Notes: generated by a model not told the origin, from the sequence alone. DNA of 64,000 bases from Flaccisagitta enflata (GCA_965153355.1 OZ231126.1:76508001-76572000); one strand, 5' to 3'; shown: positions 23,754-35,157, numbered from the stretch's first letter. Numbers and translations are program-made.

Positions 23754-23955
23754 AAAGGACAGAAAGAGATAGTAAAGATAGGAGATTAGAAGGCGAAGCG
23801 ATGCCTTGCATAACAGATCCTCCCGCGGCCACCAGAGTCGATCTCCCAAGCGATGCCACAGTCTAGATGAGAAGACATCAAAGTAACGATGAAAGTCCAC
23901 ATTACTAGAACAAAAAGTCATAGTAATAACCTGGGACAAAAATAGGCAGAATTCA
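23123..23955. other. intergenic DNA, nothing recognised
   Basis: Mixed sequence with a short (AG)n at 23720-23742 and an AGAAATATCTAGAAGC motif region; no credible gene. Confidence 0.35.
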
Positions 23956-23959
23956 ATGG

Positions 23960-24062
23960 TAATTCCTCAGGTTACTCTCAGGTTACCCTCAGGTTACCCT
24001 CAGGTTTTTCTCAGAATATGCTCAGGTTACTCTCAGGTTAATTTCTTGCCAGACTCAGGTTA
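23960..24062. repeat. CTCAGGTTAC minisatellite
   Basis: About nine units of CTCAGGTTAC(C/T) with decay; related single units recur near 25080-25110. Confidence 0.75.
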
Positions 24063-24186
24063 TTATCTGTTTCTTCTCACGCTAATTCTACCGCTAACCT
24101 ATTTACAGTTCCTTTTTTCACCATTTACTTCTTCCATTTTTGGCATCATTTTTTAAAGTTCCATTGCTTTCTCTGTCAGTTCTGCT

Positions 24187-24866
24187 GCCGACGGCGACGC
24201 CGACACCGATTTGGACCTTTTATTGTGTTAACATGTAAACATTTTTTTTCTCCTTGAGGCTGATTTGTTAAGAACAACTTTTTGAATGGCAAAATGGCTG
24301 CCGACGCCGACACCGACGCCGATTTTTAGCTACTTTCAATCCATTTTTTTTAGTCGCGTGCTACGCGACTCTATGAGCCACTTTGTCGGTCGGTCCGTCC
24401 GTCGGTCGGTCGGTCGGTCTGTCACAAAGTCGTTTTTGAGACTTTTTATCACGTTTTTGATGGCTCTAAATGGCAGAGAAGAAACTTGGAGGAGGACAAA
24501 GCTTTTTAAAAATGTGCTTCTGAAAAAAACTTTGTCCGTCTGTCTGCATGACATTTTTTGAAAGTGCCGACGCACGCGACTTAGGTCTAATGGCCTTGTT
24601 TCTATTTGTGATATGTTTTGTCTTGAGGTGAGGCCGACGCCGACACCGACGCCGATTTTAGTCTATTTTTCTTTTTTTCTTTATGTGGCATATGGTCGTG
24701 CCGACGCCGACGCCGATGCCGACAGCAATGAGTCGGCGTCGGCATCGGCGTCGGCGACGGTGATAGCAACGGCGTCAGCTGGTTAATCCAACAAAACAAA
24801 GAAAAAGAAGAAGAGACGGTCAAATTCCGCTGCCGACGCCGATGCCGATGCCGACGCCGACTTTGT
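24187..24866. repeat. cluster of five (GCCGAC)n arrays
   Basis: GCCGACGCCGACACCGACGC followed by CGATTTTAG-like sequence occurs near 24189, 24300, 24632, 24700 and 24832. The fourth array is followed by its own complement (GTCGGCGTCGGCATCGGCGT), making a hairpin. The element at 24351 lies between the second and third arrays. Confidence 0.8.
24351..24602 (+). mobile_element. Helentron-like element, TAGGTCTAATG subtype
   Basis: Head TAGTCGCGTGCTACGCGACT, CCACTTTGTCGGTCGGTCCG, CACAAAGTCGTTTTTGAG, and tail GCACGCGACTTAGGTCTAAT with GGCCTTGTTTC. Preceded by a T-run. The clearest example of head hairpin and matching tail half-stem. Confidence 0.78.
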
Positions 24867-25146
24867 TGTTGTCATCATTGTCGTCATCGTGATTACCATT
24901 GTCATCATCATCATCGTTGTCACCAAGGGTCACCAAGATATGACAAGTATAGAAATATTCTTTACCTAAACCCTAATTGAAAAATATGTAAGATCTCTTA
25001 AGAAGGTCTTCTGAGCCCTTACTGACATTTCTTGGCTTCACAAATAAAACTTTGCCACCAATCCTTGTCGCTCTTAGGATTCTCAGGTAAATTACGCTCT
25101 TGTCCCAGGTTATTCATGTACCAACAAAAACCATGACGCTTTCAAA

Positions 25147-25622
25147 AACATGGCCAACACCAATAAGTAGCTTGCGAGACTTAAACTATTACCTTATAAC
25201 ATAACCACATCACTTTATTGAATTCAATTGATATAAGATAATTTAATTTAGTGACTAAAATGACTTAAATTGACTTAAATTGACTTAAATTGCCTTAAAT
25301 TGACTTAAATTGACTTCCAATGATTTAAATTGACCTAGAGTGACTTAAATTGAATTTTACTGACCTAAATTAACCTAAAATCACTAAAATGATGAAAACT
25401 ATAACAATAACTCAAATGACTTAGATTGACTTAAACTGACTTAAAATGACCTAAAATGACTTAATATGGTCTAATTTGACTTTAAATGACCTAATTGACT
25501 TAAACTGAGTTAGTAGGAATAAAACAAATAAAAAAAGTAAATTGTGACAGACCGACCAACAGACCAACCAACTGACCGACGAACAAAGCGGGGTGTAGAG
25601 TCGCATAGCACGCAACTAAAAT
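25147..25622 (-). mobile_element. Helentron-like element with (TGACTTAAAT)n core
   Basis: AACATGGCCAACACC, GCTTGCGAGACTTAAAC, about 30 decanucleotide units TGACTTAAAT (25240-25510), AAAAAAGTAAATTGTGACAG, a (CCAA/CCGAC) array, CAAAGCGGGGTGTAGAGTCG, and a hairpin ending in GCAACTAAA. Confidence 0.72.
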
Positions 25623-26716
25623 TAAATGGATAAGATCATTTCCTTGGGCTCGGCTGGAAGCCAACCGCCGCAAAAAACAACCAAAACCGAATAAGCCCCA
25701 ACCCTGACAATATGACCACTATACTCCTGCACCATCAATCCGTGCCTTAATACCGGCCACCTCCAATCAACACCCTCTTAGTATATCAGCTCCAGTTGCC
25801 CGGGTCCAAAAAGAAGGGGAAAGAAATCATAATAAGTGATACTGTATATACTGTTCCAATGTATCACTCATGTCCAATGTCATTAGATACATTAAAAGTT
25901 ATATCCGTAACTATGTTGACTCAATCTCAAAATTGTCATAGACCACTCCATCAGTGATTGCTTTGGCTTATTCTTAAGAGTGGGTTAAAGATTGAGCAAA
26001 TACCCTAAAATCTCAAAATAGTGTCAAGCTTAACTGGAAGATTATTAATTTTTTTCTTGTTTTGTTTTTTTTTATAACTTGAATTCAATTGATCCCTTGG
26101 TATGGCGTCCATCGGAAACTCAAGAAGAGCAATCATTTCTCCATGATGATATTTGCTGTCAATGGTGAGATTAATACTCCCTAGTTCCCAGCGTTTGCAA
26201 AATAAAATCAAATTACTGACAGTACTATTAAGATTGATATTGGACTAGAGCAGCCTATTTTAAGATCTGACTTTACTTGAAATGAATTACAGACATGTAT
26301 TTTTCATTTCTCTATTTCCAGTTTGTCGCAACACCGATCATGACAGGGGATATTTAACATTGATGAAGAAAATGATTTCAAAGAATTCATTGGATGTTAT
26401 TGGTGATGACAATACTAACGATGATGACATTAAAGACAATGAGTGCTACAATTGATAATCATTAGATTTCATTAAGCAATGTTAGATTAAAGAAAAACCA
26501 TTTGTTTATGTAAATGTTCTCTGATCTTTATCAATAGAAATGGCTTTTCAATGAACATTAACAGTGGGTGGCATGCTAATGGTAGAAATCTTTTCGAATA
26601 GCGAAATCATTTCCTTTAACAAAGCTTTTCTATCTAGAAGAGATTTCTATAGCCGAATCATTTCTCATCATGAATCTAGTAAGGTCGGAGGGCTTGGATG
26701 GCATAATGATGCTCAC
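25623..26716. other. intergenic DNA, nothing firm
   Basis: No gene, RNA or mobile element recognised. A splice-acceptor-like TCTCTATTTCCAG lies near 26323 on the plus strand but leads to only eleven codons. Confidence 0.35.
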
Positions 26717-27893
26717 CTGCCACCACGCTCTCAATCTTCTCCACCACCTGCGTCAAATCCATTAACCCATCCTGCAACTTTTGGTTAACCTCAGCGATGA
26801 CATATGGCACCTGGTGGATCCGAATTTGCGGAGTTCTCGCCATGATGAACCTGAACAAAATTGCGTCACAGAGTCCCTTCAAATTCTTTTCGCACGTTGC
26901 ATCAAGAAATGAGCGCGCGCGCCCATCTGAATAGAATGGACATGAGCGAAAAACAAATAAGGGGGCAGGAGTCAACTTGCCATACAAGTCGCCAATGAGC
27001 TCAATCGACAGCGGGGCTTTCTCCAGCTGTCGCTGGAGTGCGCCAAGGGTGAAGCCATGGGACACTGACAAGTCCAACCTGAGGTCGTACGTCGTCATAC
27101 GAAGATGAAAGTTGATCTTTGCCAGACAGCAAAAATGCTCATTCCCATCAACGCTCTCGCTTTTGCATCCTCGCTCCAACAATCTGCAAAAAATCCCATC
27201 ATTCGAATGAGATTCCGGCAAAAAATGTTGTTATGTAATCGGTGCAACCCACCGCCTTGCCTAAAATGAAAGGCGCGCGATCCAACTCATGCATTCTGTG
27301 GAAGTCAGCACTCTTATCCTTCTTGAGAATGGCCGCCATCCTGCGGATCAAGATTGGCTCGGCTACACTGCTATCCACGACGGACCAACGCAAAGGTTTG
27401 AGAGATAATCCCATCAACGGCGCAATGCGAGAATTCCCCGCGGTCGTCCTGGGAGCCCTGACAACCAATCTCCGACACCTGGTCAGCCGCGCCTCCAATT
27501 GCCTCCTCAATGTCCCCTGAATTACTCTCCACCATAATTTCCCAGATGTCGTCCACCAATCCGCTATCAGAAAGATTGTCATCGTTGTTGTCACCACCGT
27601 TATCGCCGCCGTTGTCCTCATCATCAATTAGGTCGGGGGTAGTGGGTACTTCGGCAACCACCTCCAATTCAGAGTCCGAGGACGACGTTCTGTCTTCCAT
27701 ATCGTCAATTTGGATGACTTCAATAGGAGCTTAGGCGCCTGAGGGACCCGCCGAGACATCATCCACCACAATCACGCTGCTCTCCTTGCTAACATCAATC
27801 CCAGCCGGCACCGCAACATATGTCATTGCCAAGATTTCATTCGCGATGATTTTCCATTCAGCCTTCTCTTTTGTCGCCATCATCGGGGGGGGA
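26717..27893 (-). pseudogene. decayed downstream part of the unknown multi-exon gene
   Basis: Reading the minus strand from 27978, one frame stays coherent (ASKLGTKLAEIVKAIGWIA ... EWKIIANEILAMTYVAV ... DDVSAGPSGA ... SDSELEVVAEVPTTPDLID) but is crossed by TGA near 27916 and TAA near 27734. It includes an acidic Asp/Asn/Gly stretch (27590-27660). It then has to change frame near 27400-27480 to reach SVVDSSVAEPILIRRM...RAPFILGKAV. A 69-bp intron-like gap (27184-27252) is followed by a 155-codon block (LLERGCKSESVDGNEHFCCL to VVEKIESVVA) that ends at a good donor, CAG|GTGAGC, at 26717. No family was recognised. The phase mismatches point to a pseudogene or assembly error; a separate downstream gene is possible. 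Confidence 0.45.
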
Positions 27894-30800
27894 TCATCGG
27901 GGGGGATCCTTCCTCATGCAATCCATCCGATGGCTTTGACGATTTCGGCGAGCTTTGTCCCCAATTTTGATGCCGATGCTGAAAAAATAAATTATATTTC
28001 TTATATTTTATTTTTTCGTTTCATTTGATTTTTTTTTTAAATTCATATATGTCATATATGCGGGAATGTTTACCTCTCCCAAAATTCCCACACTGCATCC
28101 ATTTCTGCGCTAATTTTCTCGGTGCGGGGATCGAGGACGTGGTGGTAGTTCCTCATCCACGTCAGCGTGTAGAATGTCAGTATTGAGCGTACCATGACAT
28201 CTGTGTCTTCATGGCCGTTGAAATGCTGCGGATGTAGGAGGGATGCCACCCGGCCGTCGATGCAAGTCGCAACGGAATATATCTTCGTGCTCAGTTCCTT
28301 TAAATACAACGCCAAGTACGGCTTGGCGTCGTTTGGCTGCGGTAAATTCTCCACGCTGTGAAACGGACCCTGTTGGAAACAAGTTTTCAGATTTTTACGG
28401 GCTATCCGATGATTCTGTTTTTTTTATGTATTACAACGTCTCTGTTGAAAATTGCCTTCAATTTCACATTTGCAGTAAGCTCACAAAGACAAACCGGTAT
28501 TTCGGGAGCGTTGTAATACCAGAGCACGTAACGCCAAACAACCACGCCTGCCCAGAATGGGAGGGTAGGGTAAGGTGAGAGCTGGTAACCCATCTGTTTT
28601 GCCGCCACTGGAAGAAGGAAGCGAATGAGTCGGACCAAATCGTCTTGTGCCTCGGTGTAGAAATCTCGATCCAAGTCTCGCAGAGTGACGTCCTTGATGT
28701 TGTAGTATTTGAAAACGGCGTTGAACAACAGTGGTTGTACTTCGGTCATAAAGAGGAAGGGCAAGTCGTTAATCGGACTCTGATGGAGAAAGGAATTGTT
28801 GGGTAAAAAAGAGAGCGATTAATCAGCGCTTGTGTATTGGTTTGGGGACATATATAACTGTTACAATCTATCCATTGATTAAATTGGAATGGAACAGTTA
28901 TAATTGAGATATAACTGTTACAATGTTGCTATTGGTTACATCGACAATTACCCTCTCGGGATGGCTTGCTAGTTTGATGATTGGAGTCGGATAACATAGG
29001 ATGAAGCTTGTAAGTTCAGTTCTGAAGTTGACGTTCATGCCAAATTCTTGGTTGGATTCGAAGGGGAACCCGCGCACGGTGTCAGTCATCAGGTTCTTCA
29101 ACTTCTTCACGTCCCCTTCCATGTCCATCTGGCAGAACTCCACGTCCTTTGCAAATGCGTCCTTCGCTATGTCCGCGATTATCTGAGAAAACATTCATTC
29201 ATTTGTTGCCAGATTGTTTACAGGTTCATGGATCACTCCACTACTGACAAGAGTTTATTGAATTACCCACTACTGACAAGGGTCTTTTGAATTACCCAAC
29301 TAGCAAACAATGGTTATACCTTGTAAGTGTCGAGGTATTGCAACCACTCGAAATTAAAGTCGCAAATGTGGTGCCAAAATGCCGCAATTCCCTTGTCCCT
29401 GGGGGCCTTCATCAGCCGCAACCAGACGTGTTCGACTTTGTGAGTCTTTGGTTCAAAGTCGTAAGTTTGCGCAAGCTTTTGGATCCTCTGCCAATACTGT
29501 TGTTTTAGTTGTCGCAACCGATGACAGCCAGTCGAGTTCTTGATGGAACCCATCAGCGGCACTGGGGGTCGACTGCAAGAAGAAGAAGAAGAAGAAGAAG
29601 AAGAAGAAGAGGTAGAGGAGGAAAAGGAAGAAAGAAAACATAAAGGAGAAGATCGAAATGGAAATGGAAATGATGGCAATTATGTTCAGCATTGATCTCA
29701 TTTGCAAATTGTAGTTTTATGATGACTGCTCTTTTGTAACTTAGTTGATTTGGAGTTTGAATTAATAATATAATAAGAAATCAATACTTTATGTTGTGAA
29801 CTAAAAAAATGGAAATTCTTAATTGCATGGAAAACTTATCAGCATCGTCATGTGTTTCATGTAGCCAACCGCCGAAAAGTGGATGTTGGTGATACTTAAA
29901 CCGAAAAAACCTCTTTAATTTGTGATCGCACATTTCGTGCACATGTAAGCATCGTGGCGGAGGTGAAAGCCAGGATGCACTTGGCAGGGATTTGTGGGCG
30001 GTTGCCGCAGCCCAACATTCAACTTTATCAACCTCACCTGTTGCTGTCCTCGGCCTCCGCGAAGTTAGCGTGAACATTCTCCACTCCATCTTGCGAAGGA
30101 GTAGTTGGTGGCAACGAGGAGATCCCTTCCACCGCGCCACTGTATACAGGAATTTGCAAAAATTATACATAACTATACACTATGACATCATGGTACATCA
30201 TGGTGTTGGCATCAGTCTTCACTCACTCTGGTCGTTGCGAGATTAGGATGGGCGACTTTGGTGCAACGGACAACTCGTGACAACTGCGAGTCACCGAAGG
30301 CCTAAAACAGTACAAAATGGTTGCTATACAATCGGTTTCGATAATCTCCCTCACACTTGGTTTCTCACTTACAATTGATCAGTTACACACTCACTCAGCT
30401 CGTGATGGCAAGGCATTTTTGGTTCCACCCGATTTGTTGGAATTGGTCATCCTTGCCTCGAGTCTTTTGTGTCTTCTGCGCGTCTTTTCGATGGCTCCAT
30501 CAATCAAGGCGCACGTCTCCTGGGATTCAACATCGTTTTCCGTGACAGTTTCCGAAGATTCACGGGCCGTTTTCCTAATGAGATAAGGCCAAATGATACA
30601 TTTATAAAGCGTTATACAAAGTTATACATAACTATACACTATGATATCATGGTACATCATGGTCTTCACTCACTTTGGTCTTTGTGACGTTATGTCTGGA
30701 GACGTTGGCGCATCGAACAACTCGGGCTCCTCTTCAGTAATGGCAGTCACAGGTGGCCTAAAACAGTACAAAATGGTTGCTATATAATCTGTTTCAATAA

Positions 30801-31866
30801 TTTCCCTCACACTTGGTTTCTCACTTACAATTGATCAGCTATACACTCACTGATCTCGTGATGGCAAGGCGTTTTTGGTTCCAGACGAGTCGTTGGAATT
30901 TGTCATCCTCGCCGCGCGTCTTTGATCTCTTTGGCGAGTCTTATCAAGCATTCGGGTTAAAAACTCGCATGTCGGCTCGGATTCAACGGTGTTATCCGTG
31001 AGAGTTTTCGCAAATTGCCGGTAATTCTGACGTCGTCCACGATCCCTGGAGAATTTTGGTTGTTAAATACGAATATTGTTAAATCGAATTACCATTTTTT
31101 ATAAATTTTTTTTTTCATTTAAAAAACAAAATCAAGTAAAATCCACTGTACACTGTACATTTCTAGTACCGTTGTTGATGGTTAGGGACGGGACTGTTAG
31201 GGTCTTGATCCTCCGGCTGACGCGCGCCGATAAGAGGTGTCGATTTCATACCACGGGGGGGACTTTGGTTTGAACTGTTGAAACACATGTTAGTAAGATT
31301 ATACTATCTTATATTATATTATATTATATTATGAATGATCTTTCATTCGTCATCAAATCTGACAGTTTCATACAGTATGTAAATAAATTCTATTATACTA
31401 TTATATGTTATATAGTACATATATTATATCATATCATTATACTATCATATATTGAATCAATTCCATTCTATCATTCCAACGACTCGCCTGGAACCAAAAA
31501 TGCGTTGCCATCACGAGATGAGTGAGTGTGTAGCTCATCAATTGTAACACTGCCACTGCAAACAAGTCACACGTACCTTGTAACTTCTCCGCAATTCCTC
31601 GTTGTTCCACAATATCCTTGGGATCTGCGTGCCGATTTCCTCGGAGTCCTTCCATGGTTCCCATCGTTTTGTTCCTTGTTTGGCCGTTGCTTCGTCTCCT
31701 TCGCCTTTACATCCCTGTAACGCAAAAGTCCATGACATTTATATTATCAGATTATATTGGCTACCGGCATAACTATCACGATACTACCATTGACCAAACC
31801 AATAACCAATAACATACCTGCCAGACGCTGGACGCTTGCCACGCCCAAGGCAACAGAGGTGTGTCA
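27894..31866 (-). CDS. unrecognised multi-exon gene with duplicated exon pair
   Basis: Eleven minus-strand exons with GT-AG borders join in one phase: E2 31577-31714, E3 31170-31274, E4 30851-31045, E5 30674-30757, E6 30395-30574, E7 30227-30301, E8 30038-30139, E9 29320-29572, E10 28952-29182, E11 28495-28779, E12 28074-28369. A first exon near 31821-31866 and a last exon E13 (27978 to TGA at 27894) are less certain. The product is about 670 residues. The N-terminal third is low-complexity and basic; E5-E8 are Ser/Pro/Glu-rich. E9-E12 read as a folded domain of about 355 residues (WLRLMKAPRDKGIAAFWHHI, DVEFCQMDMEGDVKKLKNLM, DLDRDFYTEAQDDLVRLIRF). No signal peptide, membrane segment or known catalytic motif was seen and the family is not recognised. 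E4/E5 and E6/E7 are tandem duplicates. The frame after E12 is doubtful, so the whole locus may be a recent pseudogene. Confidence 0.6.
30163..31050 (-). repeat. tandem duplication of about 460 bp carrying two exons and two introns
   Basis: 30163-30600 and 30623-31050 match in order: TATACATAACTATACACTAT, CATGGTACATCATGG, CCTAAAACAGTACAAAATGG, TCCCTCACACTTGGTTTCTC and CGTGATGGCAAGGC. The offset is about 460 bp. Introns are at least as similar as exons, which points to a fairly recent unequal duplication. All four exons keep the same phase, so copying added protein without a frameshift. Confidence 0.75.
31461..31550 (+). repeat. inverted fragment of the E4/E6-type exon
   Basis: TCCAACGACTCGCCTGGAAC and GTTGCCATCACGAGATGAGT with part of the following intron occur here on the plus strand, although the parent exons lie on the minus strand. 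The fragment is inside the intron between E2 and E3. It keeps the donor-like GTGAGTG. Confidence 0.65.
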
Positions 31867-32009
31867 GCTATACCTGTTGCCCTGCTTTGCATGATTGTAA
31901 ATTAGAGTGAGAGGAAGCAGGCAAAGGCCCATGTGGGACGTATGTCCTGTAGAAAGAAGGTTTTTTTGTTTTTCCTGGGGTCCACAGTTTGGACAGATGT
32001 TAATTGGAA

Positions 32010-32280
32010 GCCTTCAAAGCCTTATAACTGAGGCCCAAGAGGCTGATGGGCAGCCTGAGAACAAAGCCGGTCTGGAAGCTTTGATAGCTGCCTCAGAATT
32101 TGGATTTGAGGCCTGAGGTGCCTAATTTGAGGCCTGAGAGGCCAGGTTTTAAGACCTGAGAGGCTGGATTGAGGCCTGAGGATGTTGGATTTGAGGCCTG
32201 AGAGGCTGGATTTGAGACCTGAGAGGCAGAATTTGCTGCCTGAGAGGCTAGATTTGAGGTCTCAGGTGCCTGTGATTTGG
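32010..32280 (-). repeat. family B-type minisatellite (GAGGCCTGAGAGGCTGGATTT)
   Basis: About ten units of a 20-24-bp repeat like the core of the family B copy at 48001, without the GGGCAGCGG ends. Probably an end-deleted element. Confidence 0.6.
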
Positions 32281-32424
32281 GCGCGCCGGCGACAGCGTCG
32301 AGTTCGGATCGAGCAACAAAGTCGAGCGTCAAAACGAGAGAAGATGAAATCACCACTATAGATACACATTTATGCCTCTTTGACTGTACATTGAATAGGA
32401 TCTCCTCCCACTCTAAACCTCGTT

Positions 32425-32495
32425 TCTTCTTCTTCTCTCTCTTCTCTCTCTCTTCTCTCTTCTTCTCTTTCTTCTCTCTCTCTCTCTCTCTCTCT
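32425..32495. repeat. (CT)n-rich microsatellite
   Basis: TTCTCTCTC units merging into about 24 bp of pure CT. Confidence 0.88.
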
Positions 32496-32549
32496 TACAT
32501 TCCCTTTCATTCTCTTTTTGAATGCGCCAACTCATCTCTGTTCCCTAGT

Positions 32550-32636
32550 TGGTCGGTCTGTTAGCCTGTCGTCGGTCGGTCGGTCGGTCGGTAAGTCGTT
32601 CCGTCAGTTGATTGGTTGGTCTATTACGCCTTGTGG
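32550..32636 (+). repeat. (GGTC)n array
   Basis: GTTGGTCGGTCTGTTAGCC, then GTCGGTCGGTCGGTCGG and GTCAGTTGATTGGTTGGTC. It resembles the array of the Helentron-like family but has no identified hairpin. Confidence 0.5.
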
Positions 32637-32659
32637 CATACACTTTTTTAGACATGAGA

Positions 32660-33162
32660 CATGAGACTTTTTTTTATAAGAACGTCATTTTTTGAGCAAG
32701 CCTTCAATGTTCTAAATTTTTGGGCAGTTTCAACGCTTGAACGTTCTTAAATTGTTCTTAATTTAAACTCATTTTTTAACCTTCAATTAAGAACGTTCTT
32801 AAATAGTTTTAAGTATGTCATTAAGGAGAAAATGAAGGAAAATGTCAATGAAACAATAAAGAAGCAGATTTAAACATTTTAAATGAATTAAGATCAATGA
32901 AAGTAGAAAAATATATGCTATACAAAGTAAGACATGATTTGGCTGAACAGAAAAGATATGGAGTCTGTCCACTTACAAAGAACAATTAAGAAAAAACAGA
33001 AAAAAAATCTAGAAAAATGTTCTTGGATTTTTAAAATGTCAATGTTCTAATTTTTCTGAAAGAAATGAAGCCTTCCAAATGTTCTTAGCATGTTCTTAAA
33101 TTTTTTTGACGATTTGAAGCCTAATGTTCTTATAAACTTGGTTCTTATAAAAAAAAATAAGT
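32660..33162. repeat. imperfect inverted repeat rich in AAGAAC
   Basis: TTTTTTATAAGAAC near 32671 faces GTTCTTATAAAAAAAA near 33141, and both halves contain repeated GTTCTTAAAT or complement motifs. Pairing is patchy; possibly an old MITE. Confidence 0.4.
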
Positions 33163-33460
33163 GTATGAGTTATGCTCTCTCAATTTTCGCTGGGTATTTT
33201 CTACTCCAGCCCATCTGCTTTTGACGACCTCATGATGGATTTTATTAACTCTCCACAGATTGAGGATTTGAACCTACAATACTACAATATTCTACAGTAT
33301 ATCAGGGGATGAGAATGAAATCTCGTAGAATTTCCTAACTGCAGATGACTATATCAGTTCACATGAGAGGGACGACAGTGGTGAGCCCAAAAATGAGAGT
33401 GTTTACTCCTCCGCTTCCATTGCCACATGTGAATCTATATTTAGTGATCATATGTTGAAT
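33163..33460. other. intergenic DNA, nothing recognised
   Basis: No coding or repeat signal. Confidence 0.3.
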
Positions 33461-33504
33461 GAAAGTTTTTTAAAAATCAAAAGTGTAATAAAAAAAAGGT
33501 TTCC

Positions 33505-33532
33505 TTTTTTCTTTCTTTTTTTTTTCTGTTTT

Positions 33533-33583
<51 letters not shown>

Positions 33584-33603
33584 CTTTCTTTCTTTCTTTC
33601 TTT

Positions 33604-33641
<38 letters not shown>

Positions 33642-33660
33642 TTTCTTTCTTTTTCTTGAC
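33505..33660. repeat. (CTTT)n microsatellite
   Basis: About 150 bp of TTTC units with a few interruptions. Confidence 0.95.
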
Positions 33661-33924
33661 AATGCAGGTTTGACCGTTGTAAATATGGTTTATTTGTAGG
33701 ATAAACTATGTAAAATTTGGGAGCTATCGCCGTTGTCCGCATCCAAATCCAAAAGTGAGCGAGCATTCCTCTAAATGAGCAGGCATACCTCTGGGTGGAT
33801 TCAGATCTTTTTCTGAGCGAGCTAGCTCTGAATGGACAGAGTTTGCATAAAAATGAATCAAGTTTGCTCTCACTTGAGCAAGGGGTAAGGGCTGTACCGC
33901 GGGAACCCCCTCACCGCCAGGCCT

Positions 33925-34778
33925 TAAACTTATTCAGCCTTAAACTCATTCAAAGAAAAGTACCCATCGTCTTTTTGGATCTCATCATTTCATGGTATGG
34001 CAACCTGCTATGTCGCGTGAAATGGGATGACAATTACAGCGAGTGGTTTATTGTTACGGCGGGAGTGAGACAAGGTGGCGTCTTATCACCAGACTTTTAC
34101 TCCATCTATGTCGACGACCTTATCGGCAAATTACTGTCTCTTGACAAAGGATGTTATCTCTTTGGACTTTTCGTGGCGGCGCTCTTCTATGCAGACGATA
34201 TGGCCATTTTGGCGCCATCTATCAAAGGGCTAACTGCACTTCTCAAAGTGTGTGACGAATATTGCGCCGACTGGGATGTGTGTCTCAACGCCAAAAAAAG
34301 CAAAATTCTTTCCTTTGGAAGAAAAGTCGAAAACGCCCAAGAAGTCATCCTCAACGGAAATAAGATTGAATGGGTCAAAGAATGGGTGTATCTCGGCGTT
34401 ACATTAAAAAGTGACACAACTTTCAACTGCTCGGTCTCTGATCGCATCAAAAAATTCTATCGGTGTGCGAATGCCATTTTTAGAATTGATGGCAAGTCAA
34501 ATGACACTGTAATGCTCAATCTTGTTGAAACCCATTGCGTGCCATTACTCACCTACGCCATTGAAGTTCTGTTTGTCAAGAACCGTGATGAAAGAAGGCA
34601 ACTTAGAGTTGCGTACAATTCTGTGTTTCGCAAAATATTTGGCTACAGATGGTCGGAATCAGTTTCTGCTCTTCAGGGATTTTTAGGTCGACCTACCTGG
34701 GAGCAACTCATTGAAAAGAGGCTTTCTAGCTTTCAAGCGAGAATTGCCAATCATCAACTCGCTAGTTCTTTGTCCTAA
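33925..34778 (+). pseudogene. 5'-truncated non-LTR (LINE) reverse transcriptase
   Basis: The frame carries the central and C-terminal parts of a non-LTR reverse transcriptase: VPIVFLDLIISWYGNLLC, TAGVRQGGVLSPDFYSIYVD, the catalytic FYADDMAIL (Asp-Asp present), CLNAKKSKILSF, and EWVYLGVTL followed by a thumb-like helical region to TAA at 34778. The endonuclease and N-terminal RT motifs are absent, so it is a 5'-truncated copy, as is usual after target-primed reverse transcription. Residues upstream of about 33925 in the open frame are not RT-like. The motif wording is closest to CR1/L2/Daphne-type elements from memory; clade assignment is tentative. No intact poly-A tail was identified after the stop. 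Confidence 0.82.
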
Positions 34779-35017
34779 CCCACTTATGTTTGTATCTGGT
34801 CACCCTGTGACTCATATTTATTTATGAACCGTTGTCTATTTAATTGTTCCTCTGTGCTACACATTTGATGTGTGAATACAAACCAATCATAAGCCTAATG
34901 GGTGGTCTGGCTCAGGTCATATCTACGATTCGTTTAAAAGGATGAACAGAAAACTACAAGTTTCCAGTTACAAGTTTTCAATTACGATTTTAAGGAGGAA
35001 TATCATTGAGGAGCATT

Positions 35018-35157
<140 letters not shown>

